A stretch of 64,000 nt of DNA from Trichomonas vaginalis G3 (Eukaryota > Parabasalia > Trichomonadida > Trichomonadidae), in NCBI RefSeq assembly GCF_026262505.1, contig NC_067207.1, positions 11,934,082 to 11,998,081 on the forward strand, in the 5' to 3' direction. Position numbers and translations under genes: made by a program. The notes beneath the pieces are model-generated. The model was not told the DNA's origin. It searched no databases and saw nothing but the letters and a program-made list of their open reading frames with translations. Below are positions 1 through 13,318 of this stretch, one piece after another. The stretch's first letter is position 1, and the number at the start of each line of letters is the position of its first letter.

Positions 1-1805
1 ATAATCCAACAAACTGACCTACTCTTTTACCAATATTTTTGACTCCGTTCCAAAATTCCCTCTTCTACGGTTTTTTATTCGCATTCCATATACCACTCTT
101 CAACATTTCGAAAAGAAGTTTCCTATTTACTGAAAGAAACCATTTTACTATTATGTAAAAATCTAATGTCCCGCCTAGTCTCTTACGGTTTCCTTTGGAG
201 TTCCATAGCATTCCTTTATACTGGAGCTCATACATTCTGTTTCTCCTCTTCTGGTTAGAAAAACATATTCTGGGTCCAAACTGCCTGTGGTCGCGTCAAT
301 CTGCATAAAGTTGTTTTATATCCCACTTCAGGGTTTGTATTAAAACTCTTTCCATCTCATATTTTGCATACATGGTGGCAAAACCTAACGCAGCGTCATT
401 TGACATGGCAGAGTTTGCATTTTGTACATCTGTTGGCACTTGACCATAGTTTGCCATTGCAGTTTGTATTCTAACTTCATTTGGAATATTCCTCTGTTGT
501 TTGGTTGTCCCAGGTTGCTGGTGCATATCGCTAAGTTTCTGTGCGTCCATTTAATATTAGATTAAAAATATTCTCTTACGAGTACATTACTGAACATTTG
601 CAGCATTGGTTCATCTTCATATCTCTGTCTTATTCTGCCCACGTCAAATAAATATAATGACAACATCAATTGGAAAAACCTAAAACAAGTAGTCACTTTT
701 CAAACCACATTTACTTACTAATAAAAATTTCTTTGTTATGACAACTTCTCTCCGGTTTATAGGACCTCTCTCATATTCTATCTTGTCCATATTCTTAAAC
801 TCATAGTCATGTATTGTCCTCTAACCATCTCATAACGTTTTCCAAAACTCCACTTTTATCGGATGTGAAAGTAAAAGCATGGACAGTTATGTAAAACGTC
901 TAAAAGTTTTCTAAAGAGTCTCTCAAAAGTCCAGTCTACTTTGGTATTGAAAATCCCCATGTGTTATAGAACGGGGGTCCACTATAAAGAAAACATTTTC
1001 CTTGTCTTTATATTTTTCATACAACTCTGTCCAATAACATCTCACAAACTCATTATACCCTCAATATATTTTTCTATGTTCCTCTTTGAAAACATTTGTA
1101 TAGTTTAAGATATAAAACTTTTGAGCCATAAGTGTTTTCAATGTCATGAACATCTTTATAGAACCACTATATAATAGTCTAGCAGATGATACTATCCCAG
1201 TCTATAATATTCTGCTTTTTTCAAAACCCTCTCTCACAATATTTTTATCTAATGGTATTACGTTTCCATCTTTACCTTATAGGTATCTTTTTCTTTTAAC
1301 TCTTTCAATATATTGTTTGTATCTGTATATTGTTTGAGACGGTCCCATATAGTTGTCGAAGTCATTTGCATATAATCTTTGAGTTCTGGGAAATTGTAGA
1401 CATATAAATGGATATATAGAAACTTCCACGAACAAATCACCAAAATGTTAGACCATGCGGTAGTTTCTTAAGTCTCTCAATTATAATATCTTTACATCTA
1501 CTCTTATTTCCAAAGAACGTGTAACGGTGGTTTTGTAAATTCATTTATTATAATAATAATAAAAATGTTTTTACCTGAAAAGTGACAGAAAAGTTGACAA
1601 AGCATGAAAACAAATATAAATTTGTGAAAGTGAAAACAAAAGTGACATTTTTAAAAGTGACATCATAATATGATGTAAATAAACAACACGGTTTTTGGTT
1701 TTGTCAACCGGCTGGTCGGCTGGGGGTTCGGTCCTCTCTTGGGTCTTGGGCAAAATTTCTTAAGGGCTAGAAGGGGCCAGCCCGCTGGAAGCCCCTCATA
1801 CCTGA
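1..1805. mobile_element. Noisy copy of the right part of the Polinton remnant
   Basis: This matches about 20,801-22,530 of the better copy: the small amphipathic-protein region, the 120-residue protein region (about 250-550), the methyltransferase region (about 720-1,530) and the right terminal repeat with its GGCCAGCCCGCTGG-type hairpin near 1,765-1,790. It belongs to the same Polinton remnant and carries many breaks, which I attribute to sequence quality. It adds no element to the genome if the artefact reading is right. Confidence 0.8.
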
Positions 1806-3087
1806 CCACTAAAAAGATAAAGGTATTCAAAAGTACGATGATAATTCAATTCAAGTCAACTCATTATTTAAGGGTATCCAAAGAAACAAAGAGTCACCAA
1901 AAGATTTAATTTATTTCGATGTCGATAAATTACAACAAACCAAAGAAATTAATCTTTATTATGCTTCTTTCAAATTTTCTGGACATTAATCAAAATTGTG
2001 AAAGAGCTTTTTATTGATGCAACCCATTCCAATTACTTAAATTTAAAATGTTGTTTTACATGATATCAGCCAAATTTTTCAAAATTACACATGCATTTCC
2101 AATTTTTCATTTGTCGTTTATCCAAACACTTCAGAAAAATATTGGCATTCTGTCTCCAAGGCATTTTTAACTGGGCAAAAGTTAAAACCAAAATATTTTT
2201 ATGTCAGATTGTTGCACAAGAAAATGCGAAAATGCGATATCAACTCTTTTCCAGAATTTATTCCTTCATTGGTGTGGCAGTTTCATATGTAATGAGCGGC
2301 GGTTCAGAAAAATTTGGAAAGTTATGCCATTGTGAGAGTTCAGACAAATTGATATTAGAATACAAAAATGAACTATATCTTGCATACGGAGAAATGGCAA
2401 GAAAAGAAATGGATTGAACCACGTTCAAAAAAATTCTGGGAAAATAGCCGAAAAATTTCCCAGAATTTCAAAATACATACAAAATCAATGGATATTCCAC
2501 CAAGAAAGATGGACAAGCCGCTGAAAGAGATGAAAATTTAGCTCTCCAAATAACATTTCAGAAATGATTAACAAAAAAATTAAAATATTACTACTTTTGG
2601 CGGAAACAATTTTCATGAGATTTGATCGATTTGTGATGAAATTAAAATCGATTTTTATCGTTCCTTCATTTTATTAACAGAATTTTCAAGATATAAGGCT
2701 CAAGACCAAAAATTTCCAAATCCGTTTGCCAATCTGAAAAAAACCCAAAAAAAGTCTACAATCAGGACTGGATACAGAAAAATGTATAATGGCTCACTGA
2801 TAAAATAAATCGTTAAAAGTTAACTCATCAGCAAACTTTAAATACGCTTCAATTTGGGTTTTAGATGACCTACTTGATAAAGTTGTCAAGGCAGCAAAGG
2901 TTCAAAAACGAATGACCCAGTATTTTTCGAAATTAAGTATCCCAATGGAAATCAAGCTTAGTATTCCTCACGCAAATTACAGATTTTGATGCAATACCCT
3001 CTAATTCATTGTTGAGAAATGCCCAAAGTCTTTTCAAACTAAATTTATTTACAGATTTCCACCTTCAAATTTATACCAACATTATAA
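1806..3087 (+). pseudogene. Noisy copy of the MULE transposase 3' half
   Basis: This corresponds to 22,531-23,764. Stretches of the catalytic region are readable in changing frames, for example the segment ending in the protein tail after the DLLDKVVKAAKVQKRM block. The copy is followed at 3,130-3,420 by the same 120-bp tandem pair and three-way inverted repeat that follow the better copy. Frame changes are frequent and look like read errors. Confidence 0.75.
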
Positions 3088-3816
3088 AAAATTTATGAAT
3101 AAAAACTTGATATAAAATAACATTTTTATTTTAACTAAGAAAAAAAAAAGGTTTTTGATAATAAATTTATTTTATTTCGAAAAAGTAGACAATAATCGTA
3201 AAAAGGTATTGATAGGCTGCTAAGTAACTAATTTTGCTGTCAAATACTTTTGTATTTGAAAGTAAATTAGTACTAAATTTGTTTTTACCTTTTATTTCGG
3301 AAAAAGTAACAATAATCGTAAAAGGGTATTGATAGGCTTGCTAAAAGTAACTAATTTTAGCTTGTCAATACTTTTGTATTTTGAAGTAAAATTAAGTATA
3401 AATTTGTATTATTTTAACTCCCTTTTGAAAACCCTCAATTTTTCCATACAGAGGGAACGGGAAATAGCATCCAATATTCCCTGAGAATGGTTGCGCTTTC
3501 TCAGTTCCCTCTATATTCGAACGAAGCTTCTATCGGTCTTTTTTTTTAATACTAAACGTTTTTTTTTCCTGTTACTTTTAGTAAATTTGGGTTTCCGTTT
3601 TACAAACTATTCGTGTCCACTTTTTTCGAATCACTTCTCATCTTTTCTACATTATTTTGAGGAGATAACTATATTTTTAGTGAAAGTAATTGCAATTCCT
3701 AGCTTGTAATTAATATAAATTTTATTAATTAACTTGATTCATTTAGTTTTTAATTCCGAATGAAAAAAAAATTGATTCCAAAAACTTTTTTTTGGCGCAA
3801 AAGTGACAAACTATTG

Positions 3817-4661
3817 ATGACTGATTATTCAATTTCTAGGCTATCTCAATTATTGATTGCGAAAAGGCCGAAGAGGCTCTTTTGAAACATTATTAACTCT
3901 TGCTCAAAAAGCGCAAAAATAAACTTTAGAGCAACGAGACTCTATTAAATTTAGCTGTTAAAACTTCAGTTGACCGACACAGATCATCCCGTTAAAAAAT
4001 TAAACAAATATTATTACTAACAGAAGAGATCAGCAGGGCAACTAGAAAACGTGGAAGAATTTATTAAAAAATCAAGAAAAATTGTGTTTACAGAAATTTT
4101 TAGATATATGTAATAAAACAACTCCTTGGGAACGTAAAAAAAATTTGAAGGCAAAAATTGGGTTCTTTTTCCAGAAAAATAGTGATATCGTGTCCGCTAA
4201 TACATTATCAGAAAGTCAGAGGAGACTTTATTATCGTTATATTCATAGAAGTCAAACCCTGATCAAAGAAAATCATTCAAAAATGCAAGTGATTTCAATA
4301 TAATTACGCATTAATGTAAATTGTCAGAATTATTTAGAAACCAAATGTATTCCAATTAGAATTAGGAACTTTTTCTGAATTATGCGGTTTTTAGTAACGA
4401 ATATCTTAATGTGTCGAAGAGCTCTGAAATGCTTCCAGCAGGCACTAGCTCACTATTACAGAAGGCCTGCGATAAACAAAGCCAAGTTTCAAAGAGATGT
4501 ACCTACATTTATTGTTTCGTGTGATAACGTTGATAATTATACAACATATGGACCGTTTGCTGATTCAACTGATTGATTCCGAACCTGAGAGGAAGAGGAA
4601 AGAAGAGGAAGATCACCAAAGATTCACAAATCATTAGATTCAGAAGAGGAAAGATGACTGA
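3817..4661 (+). pseudogene. Noisy copy of the 14-3-3 gene
   Basis: This matches 24,480-25,268 from the ATG (3,817) to the TGA after the acidic tail. Extra bases break the frame repeatedly. It should not be counted as a second 14-3-3 gene. Confidence 0.8.
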
Positions 4662-5520
4662 TCGATTAATTATGTTTTTTATAAATATTTATTATTGACA
4701 ATTTTCTCAATATCATATTTCCTAAAAAAAAAAATCTAAATATTCAATCGTAAATATATATGTTGAATGAATTCATTTTTCATGAGAATTCTACACTTTA
4801 ATTGTAGGAAAATGTTCTGCCATAGATTAACTTGCAAAAAAGTTCATTTATAATTGTTTCTATTTGGAATATTCATTATTATAAGAACTCAATATTACAG
4901 CCTTAATTGTTATTCAACAATTGGAATAACCTTACATTGCTATATAATAATTTTTGCTGATAAACATGTTGGGAGAGATTCACTTTTAATGTAATATTAC
5001 TCCTGATCAACTTGCGTGAAATAAATAATATTCTTGCACATAAGGTTAATTCACAGAGAGGTAAATATTATTTTTTTTGATGAGAATGTTTAATTACCAC
5101 ATCTAAAATTATCAGTGTCCACAGAGACAATGAATATTTGATTTAGACAAGAATATGGTTTTTTTGTATAATAGAACCATATGTATGGAATTGAATGTCA
5201 TATTATAATGAATGTGAAAATATTTTATATGAATCATTGACTATATAAACTTTAATAAAATACAGTATATAATAATATAGTTTTTCTTTTTTCTTAAGGC
5301 TGTGCAATTACCACTTCATGAACATTCTCTCAAAAATTGACAAAAACATGCATGAAGAGATATTGAAAATAAAACTTTGTGTCAGAAAATTGAGAGGAAT
5401 GGTTAGAAAGTGGGAAGTGAAATATTTAAGACCAAATTTCAAAAAGTCGAAGATTTCATTCAAATTTTCCCTGATAATTACGTTGCTTTAAAATCTTGAA
5501 TATTAATTAATTATAGGTTT

Positions 5521-6809
5521 TTCATGCAGATTTCAGATAATCCTTTGGCCTTGCCTTTTGCACGATCGAGTGGCAGTTTTCCTCCATAATTATTTCTTTT
5601 GCTTCTTTTATTAGCCACCAACTGAGATAAGAATTTGAACAAACTCCAGATGACCTCCTATGATGGCCCAAATGAGTGGAGTATATCCATCATCATCCTT
5701 TGCTTCTTTATCAGCTCCAACAGAGATAAGATATTTAACAACTTTCCAAGATGACTTTTTCTGATACAAAATGAGTGAAAAGTCCATCCACTTTTCCTTT
5801 TTGTTTCTTTATTCAGCTCCAACAGAAAATAAGATATTTACATAAACTTCAAGATTTCTCTTTCTGATGCTATAATGAGTGGCAATAATATTTATAGCTA
5901 TCTTGCTTCTTTATCATGCTCCAACAGAGATAAGATATTTAAACAACTTCAAGATGACCCTCCTATTGATGCCCAAAATGTAAGTGGAGTATTTCCATAT
6001 TTTGCTCTTGGTTCTTTATCACAAACCACCGAGTAATGAGAAGATTTAACAAGTTTTGAGATTTCCTTTTCGCTGTGCAAACATGAATAACATTCATTTT
6101 CATCATCCCAATACTTTTTTGGTGCATCTTTTTCCAAAGTCCTTCTTCACATGCTTTTTGAAATCATCTCTTTGATTTCCTTGTGATGAAAGTTTCATCA
6201 GAAAAATTGTAGACACTTTGGAAATCACCTGATTTCTTGAGTTTTTGGAAATTTTTGAATAGAATTTTCATCTGACATTCTGAGCTTTCATTGAAAATTT
6301 GATTGATTTTTATATCTTGATATCTCTATTTAATTTTGTTGTTTCTTCCAATTAATTTGATGAGTTGGAGTTTAAGTGAATTTTATTTCGCTGTTATTTT
6401 TAGATTTTGATTTTGAATTTTCGTTTAGGCTCTCTTTGAAGTTTTTTATTTTCTCTGTAGATCATGAATATTCCTTTCGCTATGCAATCTAAAAAGTCAA
6501 ATTCATTAAGTATTCTGAGTTTCAGATGTACTTTTTTTGATAGAATTTCCAGTATAGAAATAACATCTTTCCAAGCTTTGAATAGAAATATTCAGAATTT
6601 CGGAGTACACATATATATTCATTTGCTTTGATAGTGATGTGACTGTTCCAGAAGAGCAATTAGTCCTTTGATGTTAAAATTGGAATTTTCATGATCTTTT
6701 GATGTCTTCGATTTCAAACAAATTCGAAAGAAAATTCCTTTCTGTTATGGTAATCGTGGATATGAGAAGGGCAATGTATTTCATAATTCTGAATAATACC
6801 TGGCCTCAT
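5521..6809 (-). pseudogene. Noisy copy of the coiled-coil/ankyrin gene
   Basis: This matches 26,102-27,348. Around 6,095-6,130 the copy differs from the better copy in the junction region between the coiled-coil part and the ankyrin part: it lacks three bases found at about 26,665-26,687. The offset between the two reading frames is the same in both copies, so the comparison does not settle whether that frameshift is real. Confidence 0.75.
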
Positions 6810-7463
6810 CGAATGAGAAGCTTGTAACTTTACAAATTATTTTAGGGACATTAAAAAATGCCCAAAGTATTTATCTATTTGATTAATATTATATTAAGAT
6901 GGAGGAACAACTATCTTAATTTTATAAACTATTCAAATTTTTGAACTTAAGTTTAAACAATTACTTTTTCTCTATGATGAGTTGAATATATTTTCTTGAC
7001 CAAAGCAAAGATATAAGCATATACCATATCATCAACCCCCATCTTTTCTACAGTTTTCAGAATTTTAAAAAAGTATAATTATCCAGAGGAAACACTTCGA
7101 AATCGGATTTAAATATTCATTTTTAGTAAAACTAAGTCAGTGCTCATTTCAATTGAGCCCTTACCACTTTTAGACCAAACCTTTCAATCATAAATAAGAA
7201 TCTAATTATAAAATTGTTTCCAATATAATAACTTATTCCACCTTTGACTCTGCAAATCTAATGGTACCCAATTCGTTTATGGAAAATCTAGCATTAATTC
7301 TAAAAAGCTTAAGAAGTGAAATCTTTCTATTGATAAATTCTAAAAATTGAGGGAATATCAATAAAAAGTGATAAATTGTTCCATTATATGTATTATCTTG
7401 ATAAAACAAAAAAACAAAAAAAAATGTGTTAATTTAAATATATAATGATAATCAAAAATTTTT

Positions 7464-8819
7464 TTAATTCATTAACTTGCAGCGGTTGTAAAGTGGGCGT
7501 CAACAACACCATCCATTATTTTTTCAATCAAATCGATAGACTCCGTTAAGATTTCTATTGCCTCTTTCATCTCGAAATATTTAAGATTCCCTCAGCCTGG
7601 TTGATATTTGAAGCCTTTAAGCTTTCTGGTCGAGAATATCATCTGTAACGAGTTTTTGCCTCTACCTGTTCGACATTCTAAGTGAATGAGTTCTGGCGAT
7701 TTCTGTTGAGTTGTACAGCAGAGTATGGTTAACGATTCTGAGTAAGTTGCTGCTCCCTCGAGAGAGTTGATAAGGTTCTTACGTTTTGAAGCCAAAACAG
7801 GATCGCGTGTAAGTCATCTTTTCTCTTTTTGATACAGTCGAGTTAAATCGTGGGAGTGACTTAGCTTCACCTAGCGCGTGCTATTTCTAACATCTGGTTT
7901 CGATCTGTGTGTTTTTCTGTACAATCGCATTTCTTTGAAATTTGAAGGGAAAATGGCTGCGGCGGCCTTCGATCGCTGGGCATTCAGAGCCTTTCCGTAA
8001 GGATGCGGCAGAGAAGGCGAGTATTTGAAGGGCGTCAAAGCTAATGGATCTCCTGCGTTTGCAAAAGCATCGAAAGCTTCCGCGAAAATAGGAAGAAGCG
8101 GTTCGTAATCGCCATCGTTCGTTTAAAGAGATATACCACTCTCTTAGTCTAATTTGGCCATTGAAGAAGAAGGTGCTGTATAAACAGCAGCTTTGCGTTT
8201 GTTCTAGCAGCTTGAGAGAAGCCTTGGGCGCTGAGGAAGTCGCCTAAACCCTCTAATGTCGAGATTCGATAAGGTGAACCCAATTAACTGAGATTAATGA
8301 AATCGACTTTTTTCTAAGTTCTGCTTTTAAGCGTTTGAGAATTTCAATTGTCTTCGTTTTATATTATGTTGTTCGAGAAAATTTCAGAAAGCTCTGTTTC
8401 TAAGCGTTGGCGAAGTATATGTTCTTTTCCTGGTCCTTGCCCAAGTAATCCATTGTCTGGCAAAGATCCAGCTTGGATCTCGAGTCGTGCCGAACTTTAC
8501 GGAGTGCCTGAATACATAAATTCTGGACTGAAGTTTAGCTGTACGAGCCCTTTGGGATTTTTGTGAATTATTCTGCTAAATGATTCAAGAAGTGTTGCGA
8601 ACTTTTCCTAGAATTAGCGAGTTGTACGTATTGTTCTAAGAGATGATTTATACTGTTTCAAATCTCCAACACGTTTCGTCAAATATGAGCTCCGTCTATG
8701 AATAACTTCGTCAAATAAGATCTTTCAAGGAGTGTGCGGCCGTTGTGTTAAAGAACATTGGGACTTTAGGATCACAATGTTGCCGAGGCGCTTCGACAAA
8801 AAGGTATTTCGTTATCCAT
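7464..8819 (-). pseudogene. Noisy copy of RPN6
   Basis: This matches 27,960-29,267 from stop codon to start codon, with many one-base insertions. A single-copy proteasome subunit this broken, beside other equally broken housekeeping genes, is one reason to call the region an assembly artefact. Confidence 0.8.
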
Positions 8820-9180
8820 TCTATTGAAGTTGGGTCGATTTTCTACGTCCTTTAAAATTTTGACAAAAATAGTTAATTTGTTTTAGAGGATCGTCAAGTG
8901 TTAAGGTTTAGTAGATTTTTTAAAATTTATTTTGTTCCCCGCCAAAAAAAATCCAAAAAAAATACAAAATGAATTAAACTATGGTCATTTTTGGTCAGTA
9001 ATGAATAATTCCATCATGAGACATTAAAATTATTGAGAGAAATTCATATAAAGATTTTTTTGTTGACTTAGCATTGTATTGAAGTTCATCTATAATTTTC
9101 ATATATTGAACCAAGATGATTGATATTGAAATTGAGTTTTTATAAAAATATGATAGATAATTCAAACAAATATTCTATTT

Positions 9181-10762
9181 TTATTTGGAGCGAGGGCTTG
9201 ATAAGGCCTTGTGAGCGAACACATCTTCGTATAATAAGGTGGAGACAGAACTTGTTCCATCAGCAGCTTCGATTTTTCTTGGCCCTTTTGCCAAACTTCT
9301 TCCTTGAGAGTGCCTTTGGATCTTCTAAATAATTCACGGCCTCATTAATTTTTGTAATATACAAAAAAGTGCTTTTGTATTTGGAATTCCTAGCGGCTTT
9401 TGAGGTGGGATACTGAAGTGGCTTCAAAACAAAATGACGTTTCAATGCGGCAATTCCCCAATACGACCTATTTCCGCAAAAATTTCGCATTTATAACTCA
9501 ACAAGATAAGCCATGGAGCTTGTAAAGCACATAGGAGATTGGTTTTCCATCCCATCCGAGTGGAAGGCTTTCGGATTAACGAATTGCTCTTCCATCTTGC
9601 GTAATATTTTCCTTCAAAAGTAATTGGGAGATACTAAATCACGTTCAGCTTCAATTGTTGCAGCTGTTACTGTTTGTTTTACGTTTTGGTATTTTTCGAT
9701 TGTGGCCTCTAAAACTGACTTTAATATCTGTAAAAGCTGAATTTTGCGAGGAAAAACTATTCTGTTCAACAAGCTCTGTTTGCGTTCAGTCCTCATTCTG
9801 ACAACTTCTTCGAGTCCTCCTGAGTGTTTTTCATCTTCTGGACCTTGCGAAGGTGACTTTTTTTCTGTTTGAGGACTTTGAACCTTTCTTTCTGTCTTTT
9901 AGATCGCGATTACAGTACTCGCAGTAGAAATTTTTGTTTGGGATTTTTTTATCTGCATAGTTTTATTAAATTTGATTTATAATATTTTCGACATTTTCCG
10001 TCAATGGGAAGAATGGTTGTTATCTTTCCAGAAATCCCTGAGATCAAGAAACTAAATTTTGAATGTGAATTTCTCTGTTTTGTTCTGATTTTGGTAATTT
10101 GAAAAATCATTCGATTTTTGAAGGATTTCCAAGAATTCTAAGTATGAAATTTTTGAATGTTTTTGTAATGTTTATGTACTGCGAATGTAGCTCGTTTTAA
10201 GTCCAGGAACATGCCCATAAGCATTCTTCTCCGGAAAATTTTTTCAAAGCTTCTCAGTTTCACTGATAACTGTTTTCTTTTTCTTCTTGTTCTTTTTCTT
10301 TCTTTTTTCCTCCTGGAATTGGCGACGCATTCTGGAATTCTAGCGTTATCACTAAAATAAATCTTTAGATGTGGAGAATACCTTGAAATATCGTAAATAA
10401 TATCTTTCATAGTCTTTCCAGAAGTCCTTTATCTTCTTTTTCTTCTTTAACAGCTGCAACTGGTTTGTCGACAAACTTGAGAATGAAAAAGTTTATTCTT
10501 CTTTCAAGAGCTTGATTAAAGCTTTCAAGAGGGATTTTGCCACTTTTTTATATTCCGTTGTTGTGTTGATAACATCAAGAATTGATTACTGAGTTCTTGT
10601 ATTTTTCTTTGCATATTTAATGCAATACGTAATTGTGAATAGGCCTTCTTCTTTGACTGTTTTGGGTTCAATGAAGTAAGAGTTTTGGTTGCTTGTTTTC
10701 TTTTTATCTTTCGATGTCTTGATATGAATTGGCGTAATTTCCCCAGGAGGATGTTGACGCAT
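9181..10762 (-). pseudogene. Noisy copy of SF3A3
   Basis: This matches 29,575-31,098. Fragments around the second zinc finger and the N-terminal helices can be read in three frames. The differences are almost all inserted bases, often next to short homopolymers. Confidence 0.8.
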
Positions 10763-11144
10763 TTGATATTTTTGAATATTTTTTTTGGATTTTGATGATG
10801 CATATATGTTTGTCCTATCTATTAAAATTCAAATTTTTTCATTTTTCAAAAAACATCAACAAAACAATTTAGAAAAAAAATTTAGTCAAAAAAAGAAAAA
10901 CAAAAAATTTTTGGAAAGGGAAAACATGTAAATATTGATTTATTTATATCAGCGGATTAATCAGTATAATAGAAAATAAATATAATTATTACAAAAACTA
11001 TCTTCTAATATTTATTTTATTAATTTTAAATAATTTTTATTACAAAAATTCAAAAAAAATTATTAACATTTACATTTTATTATTCTGTATAAAAAAGAAA
11101 AATATGCTTTATATGTCGTAGAAGGGGAAAATTGACAAGAATTT

Positions 11145-12611
11145 TTATTGAGTCCTTAGCTGGGATACTCCTTAACGCATTCTTCGAGAAGAGTCGAGTG
11201 CGTGCTGGAGTTCCTCTTTGTATGGATTGAGTAATGCCAAATCTGAATATCTGACCCTGAGAGAATATTCCAAGCAGGGAAAAAAACGGACGACTAAGCC
11301 GAGGCCGGATGTTCGAAAAAGCCTTACGAGAACTCTGTGAAGTAAAGGAGAAAGGGTGAATGATGATTGGGACCGACTTGGAGACTTTATCTTCAACTGA
11401 GAACTTTGAAAGTTGCGTCTTTGATTCTTCTCTGAAACATGTAGCGTTTTCGTGGAGCTGGAGATTCTCTTCTTTCCTTCTTCGTTCTCCATAAGGACCT
11501 TGATGACAGGACATTGCCTCTGGGCACTGGAACTGCATGGCATCAGCGTGATGTTGGCGGAATGAGTTATAATCTAGGTAGTTTTTGATCCATTTGCTTT
11601 GAACCGGCGATGTAGCCACCAGCGCGCCAAAGGGACTTTGTGAAGGTGCCCATGAGGAAAATCAACATCTTTGGATTAACACCAAGATGTTCTGTTAACA
11701 CCGACGACCTGTATCTACCCATGCAACCTGATGGAAGTGAGCTTCATCGAGCCATATGTAGAACTTGTTACTGCTTCTTGAGTGCGACAATTTCACGAGT
11801 TGCCATGTTTCACCTTCCATTTGAGGTAGATACCTTCGCAATAACAAGGATCTTGCCCATTGGTTTGATGTGTTTCTGGCTGGCCACGGGGAGATGCTGG
11901 ATCTGAGAAGTTGCTCAGAGGTTTTCCAATATCGTTTTGTTTGAAAACGCGGACAGCAGCGCAGAAAGCACGTAGCACCTGTAATAATTGAGTTGTGTGT
12001 TAAGAGCATCGAGAAATGATGAGGTCGCCCTTCTTCATGAAGCTGGAATAACTGTTAAGCAGTTTTGTAGCCCAACCCATACAAAGGAAATTGCATTCTT
12101 CTGTACCAGGAATTTAGGCAATGATTTCTTCGAATTCCTTTGTGGATCTGTGTGTACCGGCTTTCAACACGGGATGATATGGTGGCTGGACCGTTACTTT
12201 GGTCAAGTACTTGCTTAACAACTGCGTGGTGCAATATTCATTCCTGGATCGCCAAGCCCAAGGTAGTTATTAGGAAACCAAGTTCATGATTCTGCGGTGT
12301 TTCACCTGTGGAAGAACTGGTTTTGGGCGAGGTCTCGGCCTTTCTTTGCAACCTGACGTCTCCATGAAGGCACGCCAGCATTGGAATGTAAACAACACGG
12401 AGCAGCATCATCAATTTCTGTGGGTAGTAACGCGGGTGAAGAAAATCAGCGAAGTCGTTGAAAATTGGACATAACCTTTTTGGTGCTGGTTTGCCGGCCT
12501 TTGCCCGGTTCTCCTGTCAATCAATCCTCTGACAATACCTGTATAAAACAGATGACGTAGTTCCAATAATGCGAAGAACTGAAGTTCGATCTCACGAAGC
12601 TCAGGTAACAA
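11145..12611 (-). pseudogene. Noisy copy of serine palmitoyltransferase LCB2
   Basis: This matches 31,459-32,877. The active-site region and the C-terminal domain are recognisable but frame-broken. The start codon itself is lost near 12,607. Confidence 0.8.
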
Positions 12612-12861
12612 TTTGAATATTATAATCAGGTCGAATTTCAATAGTTTACATTACTATCTTTTCAATGGAGAAATTTTTCTGAATTGACCATAAATTCATT
12701 CGCAAACATTACAGTACTGTAAACAAAAGCTTGAAAATAGTCAAGATTCAAAAATTTAACGATCGGATTCAAGGCCAAAGCATATTCAAAATTAGATTCA
12801 CTTTACAAATGTTTCAATTTTTAAAAATCCAAATACGATTAAAATAAAAATCAAAAAAGAT

Positions 12862-12936
12862 TGCCACCGCCCGGGAATCGAACCCGGACCCCCACCTTGG
12901 CAAGGTGAAATTCTAACGACCATTAACCAGCGGTGC
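12862..12936 (-). pseudogene. Noisy copy of tRNA-Gly(GCC)
   Basis: The T arm and anticodon arm of the tRNA at 33,120-33,190 are repeated here, but extra bases fall in the acceptor and D arms (75 nt instead of 71). A functional tRNA would not tolerate these, which again points to sequence error. Confidence 0.8.
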
Positions 12937-12960
12937 TCAACAAATTTCAAATTCAATTAT

Positions 12961-12985
12961 NNNNNNNNNNNNNNNNNNNNNNNNN
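12961..12985. other. Assembly gap (25 N)
   Basis: A run of 25 N follows immediately after the tRNA copy. It marks the join between the noisy contig and the accurate contig. The true distance between the two sides, and whether they are adjacent at all, is unknown. Confidence 0.99.
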
Positions 12986-13318
12986 GGAATATCTGAAGAA
13001 TAACTTATTATGGCAGATTTCCATTATATAATATATGTAAAACGATTATTTGTGCCTCAATGTTCCATAGTTATGCCTTATTTCTTTTGTTTTCGGTTGT
13101 TATAATGAATAAAGATTAGTTTTTTAATAAAAATCTGGTACTCAGTGAATCAGTATTGTTTTAAAATGCTTCCATTATAAATTTTATCTTATTTTTCCCG
13201 AGATGCCGAGAAATGATTATCTTGTATCTTATGTAAGTTTATCTGGATAGAAAATATAAAGTAAATATAAATATAATATGTTTGAATGTATATTCACGAA
13301 ATTAAATAATAAAGAAAA
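12986..13318. other. Gene-free A+T-rich spacer
   Basis: This is the start of the accurate contig. No coding potential, tRNA or repeat is visible; it is the 3' flank of the ankyrin gene that follows. Confidence 0.6.

Larger units (their letters stand above)
1..12960. other. Low-accuracy duplicate of 20,801-33,213 (probable assembly artefact)
   Basis: The whole stretch aligns collinearly with about 20,801-33,213: Polinton right part, MULE 3' half, 14-3-3, ankyrin gene, RPN6, SF3A3, LCB2 and tRNA-Gly, in the same order and orientation, spacers included. It is about 547 bases longer than its partner. The differences are scattered evenly through coding and non-coding DNA and are mostly single inserted bases. 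Real decay would include many substitutions and would spare essential genes; here the proteasome, spliceosome, sphingolipid and tRNA genes are all broken at once. I infer an uncorrected long-read contig. It stops at the N gap. Confidence 0.9.

Noticed and set aside
1-12960. A cluster of decaying housekeeping pseudogenes from a segmental duplication
   Set aside because: Errors are uniform across genes, spacers and a tRNA, dominated by inserted bases, and end at an N gap. Sequencing error explains this better than evolution.
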